A stretch of DNA of 64,000 nt from Nocardia vulneris (GTDB lineage Bacteria > Actinomycetota > Actinomycetes > Mycobacteriales > Mycobacteriaceae), in contig NZ_BDCI01000023.1 in assembly GCF_001613425.1 (NCBI RefSeq), positions 186,001 through 250,000 of the forward strand, written 5' to 3'. Below are positions 57,379-64,000 of the stretch, one piece after another. The notes under the pieces are model-generated. The model worked only from the letters and a program-made list of their open reading frames with translations. It ran no database searches and had not been told where the DNA came from. The position numbers and the translations under genes were made by a program. The first letter of the stretch is position 1. Every line of letters begins with the position of its first letter.

Positions 57379-58521
57379 TCAGCCACCGCTGTGCATCACG
57401 TCGGCGCCGTGCGGGACCGCGGGATCCGCCGGATCGTCCAACCAGCCATGGGGCAGCGCGACTTTGCCGGGGGAGCCCTGTCTACCGCGCGGGCCCTCGG
57501 CGTCCTTCGGGAACGGGGCCGTCGGATCGAGCTGGCCCACAAGGTCTTCCAGCTCGGTGAGCCGCGACACGGTGGCGAAGGCGCGGCGCAGGTCGGCGCC
57601 GACCGGGAAGCCCATCAGGTACCAGGCCATGTGCTTGCGCAGGTCGCGCATCGCTTTGTCCTCGCCGAGGTGTTCCGAGAGCAGCGCACCGTGCCGGTAC
57701 AGCACCTCGCCGACCCGGCCCAGGTTCGGCGCCTCGGGCAGCGGCTCGCCGCGCAGCGCGGCCTGCAGCTCCGCGAACAACCACGGGCGTCCGAGACAGC
57801 CGCGACCGACTACCACACCGTCGCAGCCGGTTTCGTCCATCATGCGCACGGCATCGGCGGCGGAGAAGATATCGCCGTTGCCGAGCACCGGAATCGTGGT
57901 GACCGCTTCCTTCAGCCGGGCGATGGCCGTCCAGTCGGCCTGGCCGGAGTAGCGCTGTGCGGCGGTCCTGGCGTGCAGCGCAACCGCTTTCGCTCCCTCG
58001 GCCTCGGCGATCCGCCCGGCGTCCAGGTAGGTCAGGTGCTCGTCGTCGATGCCGATCCGGAACTTCACCGTCACCGGCACGCCCGCCGGCTCGGCGGCGC
58101 GCACCATGGCCTGCACGATCCGGCTGAACAGCGCGCGCTTGTACGGCAGGGCGGCCCCGCCGCCGAGCCGGGTGACCTTGGGCACCGGGCAACCGAAGTT
58201 CATGTCGATGTGATCGGCCCAGCCCTCGCCGACGATGATCCGCACGGCCTCGCCGAGGGTGGCCGGGTCCACGCCGTAGAGCTGCATCGAGCGCGGCGAC
58301 TCGTCCGCGTCGAAGGACATCATGTCCAGCGTCTTCTCGTTGCGCTCGACCACCGCCCTGGCGGTGATCATCTCGCAGACATAGATCGAGGTCGGGCTAC
58401 CGAATTCGCGGCACAGCTTGCGGAACGCCAGATTCGTGATGCCCGCCATCGGCGCGAGCACCACCGCCGGATCGACCGGATACGGCCCGATCCGCAGTGC
58501 ATTCGTCGCCTCGGTAGTCAT
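57379..58521 (-). CDS. dus: tRNA-dihydrouridine synthase
   Basis: A 380-residue FMN enzyme that reduces uridines in tRNA D-loops. Barrel motifs LAPMAGITNLAFRKL, MQLYGVDP, DHIDMNFGCPVPKV (catalytic Cys) and HARTAAQRYSG are intact, followed by the helical tRNA-binding domain (MRDLRKHMAWYLMGFP). It matches Rv0823c. ATG 58521 was chosen; GTG 58527 is two codons upstream. The gene lies downstream of and in line with the lipid operon on the minus strand but 182 bases apart. Confidence 0.93.
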   Translation of the reverse strand: MTTEATNALRIGPYPVDPAVVLAPMAGITNLAFRKLCREFGSPTSIYVCEMITARAVVERNEKTLDMMSFDADESPRSMQLYGVDPATLGEAVRIIVGEGWADHIDMNFGCPVPKVTRLGGGAALPYKRALFSRIVQAMVRAAEPAGVPVTVKFRIGIDDEHLTYLDAGRIAEAEGAKAVALHARTAAQRYSGQADWTAIARLKEAVTTIPVLGNGDIFSAADAVRMMDETGCDGVVVGRGCLGRPWLFAELQAALRGEPLPEAPNLGRVGEVLYRHGALLSEHLGEDKAMRDLRKHMAWYLMGFPVGADLRRAFATVSRLTELEDLVGQLDPTAPFPKDAEGPRGRQGSPGKVALPHGWLDDPADPAVPHGADVMHSGG

Positions 58522-58703
58522 CGTCACGCCGTCCAGTGTCTCATTTCCGCACGTGAGCGGCCTGGTCGGGTCGTTTTCGCTGTTCGGGTCGGGTGCCGCG
58601 GGCTCCGCGCCCGGCGTCGGCGAGTAACCGCGGAACTGAGCTGTGCCCCATGTCACAGTCGTGTGCGCCCGCCGGTTGCTGCCCGGCGGACGCGCACGCG
58701 CGA

Positions 58704-59582
58704 TCAGCCGAGATCCGGCAGCCGGTCCGCCAGATCGGTGAGGTCCCACGGCCCGCCCGTCTCGATGGTCGCGGCGGCGGTCCAGCCGGCGAGCACCGAG
58801 ATGGCGCCGCCCTGCACCGCGAAGACCTTGCCGGTGATCGGACACTTCTCCTGGGCGAGATACGCGACGATGGGTGAGATGTTCTCCGGCGCAAAGGCAT
58901 CGAACTCGCCCGCGGGCACTTCCTCGGCGAACATCGCGCCCATGCCCGGCGTGGCCAGGGTGAGCCGGGTGCGGGCGACGGGCGCGATCGCGTTGGCGCG
59001 CACGCCGTATCGCTCCAGCTCGAGCGCGGCGACCTGGGTCAACGCGGCGATGCCCGCCTTGGCCGCGCCGTAGTTGGCCTGACCGGGGTTCGGCATGAAG
59101 GTGCCCGAGGCCGAGGCGGTGTTGATCACGGACGCGGCGACCGGCCGGCCCGCTTTCGATTCCGCCTTCCAATACGCGGCGGCGTGGTGCAGCACCGCGA
59201 AGTGACCCTTCAGATGCACCGCGAGCACCGCGTCCCACTGCGTCTCATCCATTGCGGCGATGAACGCGTCGCGCAGGATGCCCGCGTTGTTGACCAGGAC
59301 GTCCACACCGCCGAAGGTGTCGATCGCCTGGTCCACAAGGGCTTTCGCGCCCGCCCAGTCGGCGATGTTCGCGGTGTCGGCGACGGCGCGACCGCCCGCC
59401 GCGACGATCTCGTCGACCACCTGTTGCGCGGGACCGGCGTCGGCGCCGATGCCCTCGTTGTTGCCGCCGAGGTCGTTGACCACGACAGCGGCGCCTTCGG
59501 CGGCCAGCAGCAGCGCGTGCGCGCGGCCGATGCCGCGGCCCGCGCCGGTGACGATCGCGACGCGTCCGTCCAGCGAACCCAT
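58704..59582 (-). CDS. short-chain dehydrogenase, HSD17B4/FabG-like
   Basis: A 292-residue SDR. The NAD(P) site is VTGAGRGIG, NNAG follows, and the catalytic YGAAK is at about residue 170. Its length and the segment VVVNDLGGNNEGIGAD resemble the 3-hydroxyacyl-CoA dehydrogenases of steroid and fatty-acid side-chain oxidation. It lies in an operon with an SRPBCC protein, a thiolase-like lipid-transfer protein and a MaoC hydratase, which together supply most steps of a beta-oxidation round. ATG 59582 follows GAAAGGAACGAC. Confidence 0.85.
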   Translation of the reverse strand: MGSLDGRVAIVTGAGRGIGRAHALLLAAEGAAVVVNDLGGNNEGIGADAGPAQQVVDEIVAAGGRAVADTANIADWAGAKALVDQAIDTFGGVDVLVNNAGILRDAFIAAMDETQWDAVLAVHLKGHFAVLHHAAAYWKAESKAGRPVAASVINTASASGTFMPNPGQANYGAAKAGIAALTQVAALELERYGVRANAIAPVARTRLTLATPGMGAMFAEEVPAGEFDAFAPENISPIVAYLAQEKCPITGKVFAVQGGAISVLAGWTAAATIETGGPWDLTDLADRLPDLG

Positions 59583-59610
59583 GTCGTTCCTTTCGATGCG
59601 GGTGATCCGG

Positions 59611-60045
59611 TCAGGCGAGCAGGCCGGCGAGGTTGGTGAGCGAGGCGTCGAGTTCCCGGGTCGAGGCGCGTTCGATCGCGCCGCCGATCGCGCCGACCAT
59701 CATCTGGCTGATGAACTCGGCGTCGATGGTGACCAGAGAGTTGTTGTCGCCCTGGGGCGTCACGGTCAGCGTGAAGCTGATCTGCGCCCCCGCCATGCCG
59801 GTGCCGGAGAACTTCGTGGTGTTCGGGGCGTCGTAGTCGACGACGGTGAAGGTGATGGTGTTGGCCATCCCCATGATGGAGAGCACCTCGGTCATGGTCG
59901 CGCCCGCGGACAGCTGCGCGGGCGGCAACTCTTTCCACTTGGTGTGCACCGTCAGCCACTCCTCGAAGCGGTGCGGATCGGTCAGCACCGTCCACACCCG
60001 GTCCGGTGCGACGGGAAATTCCTTGGATACCTTGGCCAGTGCCAT
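59611..60045 (-). CDS. SRPBCC (START-like) family protein
   Basis: A 144-residue protein of the polyketide cyclase/SRPBCC fold: a helix-grip with VSKEFPVAPDRVWTVLTDPHRFEEWL at the start and a long C-terminal helix. The fold holds hydrophobic ligands, so it may bind an intermediate of the lipid pathway encoded around it. Gaps to its neighbours are 16 and 28 bases. Confidence 0.8.
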   Translation of the reverse strand: MALAKVSKEFPVAPDRVWTVLTDPHRFEEWLTVHTKWKELPPAQLSAGATMTEVLSIMGMANTITFTVVDYDAPNTTKFSGTGMAGAQISFTLTVTPQGDNNSLVTIDAEFISQMMVGAIGGAIERASTRELDASLTNLAGLLA

Positions 60046-60061
60046 TGGTGGGTACGTCCTT

Positions 60062-61261
60062 TCAGCGGTCGGCAGGCCGGTAGGCGGTGACGATGGCGGC
60101 GCCGCCGAGGCCGATGTTGTGTGCGAGAGCGACTTTCGCGCCCGCGACCTGTCTGGCCGCCGCGTCGCCGCGCAGCTGCCAGGTGAGTTCGGCGCATTGC
60201 GCGAGTCCGGTGGCGCCGAGCGGATGCCCTTTGGAGATAAGGCCGCCCGAGGGGTTGACCACCCAGCGACCGCCGTAGGTCGTGTCCGCGGCGTCCACCA
60301 GCTTGTGCCCCTCGCCCTCGCCGCACAGGCCGAGCGCCTCGTAGGTGAGCAATTCGTTGGGCGAGAAGCAGTCGTGCAACTCGATCACGTCGAGATCGTC
60401 GGGTCCGATATCGGCCTGCGCGTAGACCTTTCGGGCTGCGGCGGCGGTCATGTCGACGCCGACCAGCGACCGTGCCGTCTTCGTGGCGAAGCTGGATTCG
60501 AGGTCGGTCACCATGGCCTGGCCGACGATCTCGACCGCGCGGGCGCCGAGATCGTGCTCCTCGACGAAGCGTTCGCTCGCGAGCACCGCCGCTCCGGAAC
60601 CGTCGGAGGTCGGCGAGCACTGCAATCTGGTCAGCCCGAGCGGCTCGTAAACCATCTTGGCCGCGGTGATCTCGTCGAGCGTGTACACGTTCTGGAACTG
60701 CGCGTACGGGTTGTTCGCGGAGTGCCGGTGGTTCTTCTCCGCGATCTTCGCGAAATGTGTTCGGGTGGAGCCGTATCGCTCCATGTGTTCGACGCCGGCC
60801 GCGCCGAACATCCACGGCGCCACCGGCATCGCGAAGTCCCGCAGCTGCGCCAGCGCCTCGATGTGGCGCAGCAGCGGCTGTTCCCGATCGGTGAAACCCG
60901 CCTCCAGTGAACCCGATTGCATCTTCTCGAAGCCGAGCGCCATGGCGCAGTCGGCATCGCCGCCGCGAATCGCCTTGGCCGCCAAGAAGAGCGCCGAAGA
61001 ACCGGTGGAGCAGTTGTTGTTCACGTTGACCACCGGCAGCCCGGTGAGCCCGAGCTCGTAGATGGCGCGCTGTCCGCTGGTCGAATCGCCGTAGACGTAG
61101 CCGACGTACGCCTCGGCCACCTGGTCGTAGCGAATGCCCGCATCCGCCAGCGCGTGCTCGCCCGCCTCCCGCGCCATCGCCGGGTAGTCCCATCCTTCGC
61201 GGCGGCCCGGCTTCTCGAACTTCGTCATACCGACACCGATGACGAAGACTCTGTTGGTCAT
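60062..61261 (-). CDS. thiolase-superfamily lipid-transfer protein
   Basis: A 399-residue protein of the SCP-x/Ltp thiolase type. The nucleophile Cys84 lies in NNNCSTGSSAL; the later motifs are ELHDCFSPNE and GGLISKGHPLGATG. In steroid-degrading actinobacteria such proteins act as thiolases or as side-chain aldolases (Ltp2-like) with a DUF35 or MaoC partner. Here a MaoC-type protein gene overlaps its start (ATGA), supporting a hydratase-thiolase or aldolase pair. The exact substrate cannot be read from sequence. Confidence 0.85.
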   Translation of the reverse strand: MTNRVFVIGVGMTKFEKPGRREGWDYPAMAREAGEHALADAGIRYDQVAEAYVGYVYGDSTSGQRAIYELGLTGLPVVNVNNNCSTGSSALFLAAKAIRGGDADCAMALGFEKMQSGSLEAGFTDREQPLLRHIEALAQLRDFAMPVAPWMFGAAGVEHMERYGSTRTHFAKIAEKNHRHSANNPYAQFQNVYTLDEITAAKMVYEPLGLTRLQCSPTSDGSGAAVLASERFVEEHDLGARAVEIVGQAMVTDLESSFATKTARSLVGVDMTAAAARKVYAQADIGPDDLDVIELHDCFSPNELLTYEALGLCGEGEGHKLVDAADTTYGGRWVVNPSGGLISKGHPLGATGLAQCAELTWQLRGDAAARQVAGAKVALAHNIGLGGAAIVTAYRPADR

Positions 61262-62142
61262 GTCGTTTCCTCTTGTACGTGCGCGAATTCGGCGAGTCCG
61301 TCCTGGATGACGAACTTGCCGCTGTCGGATCGGGTTTCGAAGACGTAGCGGCCGTGACCGGCCGACCAGGCCGAGGTGCTGATGGTCTGGCCGGGCCGGG
61401 CAGGCGAACTCAGCCGCACCGCAAGTCTTTTCAGCCGGGCCGGAGACTCCGGGCTGATCCGGGTGAGCAACGCGTGCGAGACGAACGCGATGGTGCACAG
61501 GCCGTGCACGATGATGCCCGGCAGGCCCATCGCCTTGGCGAAATCGTCGTCGAGATGAATCGGCATCGGATCGCCCGCAGCCTCCGCGTAGCGGAAGGTC
61601 TGGTCGGCGTCGAAGGTCTGCGCCGCGGTCCAGTCCGGTGCCCGGGTGCGCAACCGCTCGTCGAAGCCGTGCGGCGGGCTCGGCTCGCCGCGGCACCCGT
61701 CGAACGTGCCGCCGCGGAAGAAGGCGACGAAATACTGCTCGTTGACGAGGTCACCGCGGTCGACGCTGCGCGTCTCGAGGTGCGCGGTGACGACCACCCC
61801 CGACGCCTTGCCCTCGACCCCTATCGGCCGCGCCCGCACCGCCAGCGTCTCACCCGGCTCGATCGGCCGGTGGATGCGGAAATCGTGCTCGCCGTGCAGG
61901 ATCCGCAGCATCAGATCGTCCGGCACCACCGACATCGCGGCATCGGCCATCAGCGCGGTGACCGGCACCACGGCGAAGACCGGTGGCGCGGATATCCCCG
62001 CGATGTGGTGGGCGATCGGATCGTTGGTCGCGGCGGCATAGGCGATGGCGCGCTCGCGGGTCACTTCGAAGGTGTCGGTCGCGCCCCAGCTACCGAGCCG
62101 CTCGAGGTCGAAATCCGTCCCGTCCGTCTGCTGTCCCTGCAT
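61258..62142 (-). CDS. MaoC-type enoyl-CoA hydratase, double hot-dog
   Basis: A 294-residue protein with two hot-dog halves. The C-terminal half has the hydratase-2 motif AGDPMPIHLDDDFAKAMGLP with the catalytic Asp and His. The N-terminal half is degenerate, as in actinobacterial heterologous hydratases and DUF35/MaoC partners. It should hydrate trans-2-enoyl-CoA. First gene of the operon, with CCAGGAGGCCGA before ATG 62142. The AraC regulator gene starts 146 bases away in the opposite direction. Confidence 0.85.
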   Translation of the reverse strand: MQGQQTDGTDFDLERLGSWGATDTFEVTRERAIAYAAATNDPIAHHIAGISAPPVFAVVPVTALMADAAMSVVPDDLMLRILHGEHDFRIHRPIEPGETLAVRARPIGVEGKASGVVVTAHLETRSVDRGDLVNEQYFVAFFRGGTFDGCRGEPSPPHGFDERLRTRAPDWTAAQTFDADQTFRYAEAAGDPMPIHLDDDFAKAMGLPGIIVHGLCTIAFVSHALLTRISPESPARLKRLAVRLSSPARPGQTISTSAWSAGHGRYVFETRSDSGKFVIQDGLAEFAHVQEETT

Positions 62143-62287
62143 TCGGCCTCCTGGTCGTTGCTCGACAACCCACGCTAGGAACCCGGGCGCGCGGCCGGGA
62201 TGACCGTGCTGCGCGCGTTCCGTGACCGCCGCGCTCAGCACATCCGGGCTGGTAGGTTCGCTTCGACCGGTGACGCAGGAGGTGTGG

Positions 62288-63313
62288 GTGACGGCCAGGA
62301 CGGTGCCGATCGACTTCGTGCGGGCCGCCGTCGCCACCGCCGCCCGGCAGGGGGTGGACATCGAGCAGTTGCTCGGCAGCGTCGGGGTGGCGCCGGAGTT
62401 GCTCGCCCAGGATCGCGCCCGGGTGACCGTCGATCAGATGGCCACGACCGTGCGGGAACTCTGGCGGATCAGCGACGACGAATTGTTCGGTCTCGGCCCG
62501 GCCCCGCTGCCGCGCGGATCGATCCGGTTGGTGGGCTTCGGGCTGATCGGTTGCCCGGACCTCGGGGCGGCGATCGAGCGGTTCTTCGAATATCGGCGCC
62601 TGCTGCCCGGCCTGCCGCCGATGACGATGACCACCGCCGACGCGAACGCCCGCTTCACCCTCGACACCCGGGAAGTGGCCGAAGGCAACGAGTTATTGAC
62701 CACGTTCCTGCTCGCCGGGGTGCACCGGACGATCGCCTGGGGTATCGGCCGCCGAGTTCCGTTGCGGCAGGTCGAATTCCCCTATCCGCGGCCACGCAAC
62801 CTCGACGACTACGCCCTCGTCTTCGACGCCCCGCTCGTTTTCGACGCGCCCATCGCGGCGCTCACCTTCGCCAGTGACCTGCTCGCGGCGCCGATCACCC
62901 GCACCGAGGACGAGCTGATCGCCTGGACCCGCAACGCGCCCACCGATGTGCTCTCGCGGCGCGAATACGGCAGTTCGCCGGCCGAGCAGGTGCGCCAGAT
63001 TCTGGCCCGCGGACTGCGCGGTGACCGCAGCGCGGGCGAGCGCTGGCCGAGCGCCGACGAGGTGGCCAAGCTGCTGGCCATGAGCCCACAGACGGTGCGC
63101 CGCAAGCTCGCTGAGGAAGCCACCTCGATCACCCAGATCCGCGAGGACATCCTGCGGGACGCCGCCGTGGCCAGCCTGGTGCGGGGCGAGGAGACGGTCG
63201 AGGCGCTCTCGGCCCGGCTCGGCTTCTCCGAACCCAGTGCGTTCCGGCGCGCGTTCCGCCGCTGGACCGGCAGCCCGCCCGGTTCCTACCGCGGCGCCGC
63301 CGGTCAACGCTGA
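62288..63313 (+). CDS. AraC family transcriptional regulator
   Basis: A 341-residue regulator. The N-terminal Arabinose_bd domain (about 5-195) is of the type found in regulators of lipid and steroid genes; the C-terminal AraC DNA-binding domain carries MSPQTVRRKLAEEATSITQIREDILR and LGFSEPSAFRRAFRRWTGSPPGSYR in outline. GTG 62288 follows CAGGAGG with correct spacing; the open frame extends upstream to 62222. Its divergence from the MaoC-led operon suggests that it controls that operon. Confidence 0.85.
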   Translation: MTARTVPIDFVRAAVATAARQGVDIEQLLGSVGVAPELLAQDRARVTVDQMATTVRELWRISDDELFGLGPAPLPRGSIRLVGFGLIGCPDLGAAIERFFEYRRLLPGLPPMTMTTADANARFTLDTREVAEGNELLTTFLLAGVHRTIAWGIGRRVPLRQVEFPYPRPRNLDDYALVFDAPLVFDAPIAALTFASDLLAAPITRTEDELIAWTRNAPTDVLSRREYGSSPAEQVRQILARGLRGDRSAGERWPSADEVAKLLAMSPQTVRRKLAEEATSITQIREDILRDAAVASLVRGEETVEALSARLGFSEPSAFRRAFRRWTGSPPGSYRGAAGQR

Positions 63314-63351
63314 ACGGTTGCGGGACAGCTGTTCTCGCGAGCCGGCAAACG

Positions 63352-64000
63352 CTACTGGTCGCGCAGCCGCCGGTGGTAGCGCTCCCGGACCACCGGATCG
63401 GGCTGCGCGTAAGCCGTTGTCGCCCCGGTGATTCGCGCGACGACCAGCTGGGCGCGATAGGGCAGCAACTGGGCGGTCTTGATGATCGCGGCCAACCTGC
63501 GCGGCACCGTCACCAACGGCTTCTCCTTGGCCACCGTGCGCACGATCGCCTGCGCGACATCAGCGGGATCCACCGTGGTCATCGGCTCGATCCAGTTCGG
63601 CATGTTCGCGCCCGCGGACAGTTCGGTGCGCACGATGCCCGGCAGTACCGCCGAGACGTGCACGCCGTGCTCCTTCATCTCCAGGTGCAGCGCCGCGGTG
63701 AAACCCACCACGGCGTGCTTGGTCGCGCAGTAGGTGGCCAGTCCGGGAAAGCCCTGGGTGCCGGCCAGCGACGCGATATTGATGAGGTGGCCGCTGCCGC
63801 GCGCCAGGAACCGCCGGGTGGCCAGCCGGGATCCGTGGATCACGCCGCGCAGGTTGATGTCGAGGATCCGGTCCGTCATCGCCTCGTCCTCGTCGGCGAA
63901 CAATCCGGTCGGCATGATGCCCGCATTGTTGACCAGCACATCCAACGGCCCGAGTTCGGTTTCGAGCGCGTCGAGGAATGCGGCGAACGAGTCGCGGTCG
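63352..64000 (-). CDS. short-chain dehydrogenase, 5' part outside the window
   Basis: The last 216 or so residues of an SDR. NNAG, the catalytic Ser region (INIASLAGTQG) and YCATK are visible; the nucleotide-binding start lies beyond base 64000. The C-terminal extension (RRLAAIIKTAQLLPYRAQLV) resembles membrane-associated SDRs of the retinol-dehydrogenase-like type. Convergent with the AraC gene, 38 bases apart. Substrate unknown. Confidence 0.85.
   Translation of the reverse strand, partial: DRDSFAAFLDALETELGPLDVLVNNAGIMPTGLFADEDEAMTDRILDINLRGVIHGSRLATRRFLARGSGHLINIASLAGTQGFPGLATYCATKHAVVGFTAALHLEMKEHGVHVSAVLPGIVRTELSAGANMPNWIEPMTTVDPADVAQAIVRTVAKEKPLVTVPRRLAAIIKTAQLLPYRAQLVVARITGATTAYAQPDPVVRERYHRRLRDQ

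Overview
The window is high-GC actinobacterial DNA, most likely from a Nocardia or close relative. Gene order follows the Mycobacterium tuberculosis stretch from about Rv0800 (pepC) to Rv0823c (dus): aminopeptidase, purL, purF, purM, DUF3073, ygfZ-like, pabC-like, nitrobindin, sseC, cysA, thioredoxin, lmeA, glnR, mshD, pst genes, phoU, LCP protein, dus. An Ag85-like esterase, mycothiol synthase, an LmeA homologue and EspC-type secretion targets fit a mycolic-acid-containing actinomycete. All assignments come from reading the translated sequence and from memory of the families; no search was run.

Layout. 1-1.4 kb: five tandem genes for almost identical, completely uncharged 28-residue peptides, separated by spacers that share a covarying double hairpin, and closed by an intrinsic terminator. 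I recognise no known family for them; this is the best candidate for an undescribed system. 1.7-6.3 kb: Ag85-like esterase, hemophore-like protein, M18 aminopeptidase, GT87 membrane glycosyltransferase. 6.5-15.6 kb: purL, two paralogous membrane hydrolases flanking a YiaA/B protein, CPBP protease, serine hydrolase, SCP-like protein. 15.6-16.1 kb: 134-bp tandem repeats made from the tail of that last gene. 16.2-27.7 kb: acyl-CoA dehydrogenase, YhgE/Pip protein, purF, a four-gene oligopeptide ABC transporter and purM. 27.7-29.06 kb: a gene-free block of nested repeats and hairpins.

29.1-33.5 kb: DUF3073, asparaginase, MOSC protein, YgfZ, aminodeoxychorismate lyase. 33.7-40.2 kb: cydABDC for cytochrome bd, with overlapping dyads at its promoter. 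40.2-41.1 kb: a probable structured RNA with a 12-codon ORF, and two long hairpins. 41.1-43.9 kb (minus strand): a sulfur operon that starts with a Cys-rich leader peptide and runs through DUF4395, cysA, sseC, a 31-residue membrane peptide and nitrobindin. 44-47.3 kb: thioredoxin, lmeA, glnR, mshD. 47.4-51.5 kb: pstSCAB behind a PHO box. 51.5-58.5 kb: small secreted protein, a two-gene type VII secretion pair, phoU, LCP ligase, dus. 58.7-64 kb: a lipid/steroid catabolism operon (SDR, SRPBCC, thiolase-like, MaoC) with a divergent AraC regulator, and the 3' part of another SDR.

Shared themes are purine synthesis (purL, purF, purM), phosphate and nitrogen control (pst, phoU, glnR), sulfur and redox supply (leader peptide, cysA, sseC, thioredoxin, mshD, nitrobindin, cytochrome bd) and envelope building (Ag85-like, GT87, lmeA, LCP). 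No rRNA, tRNA, CRISPR array, transposase or integrase gene was seen.
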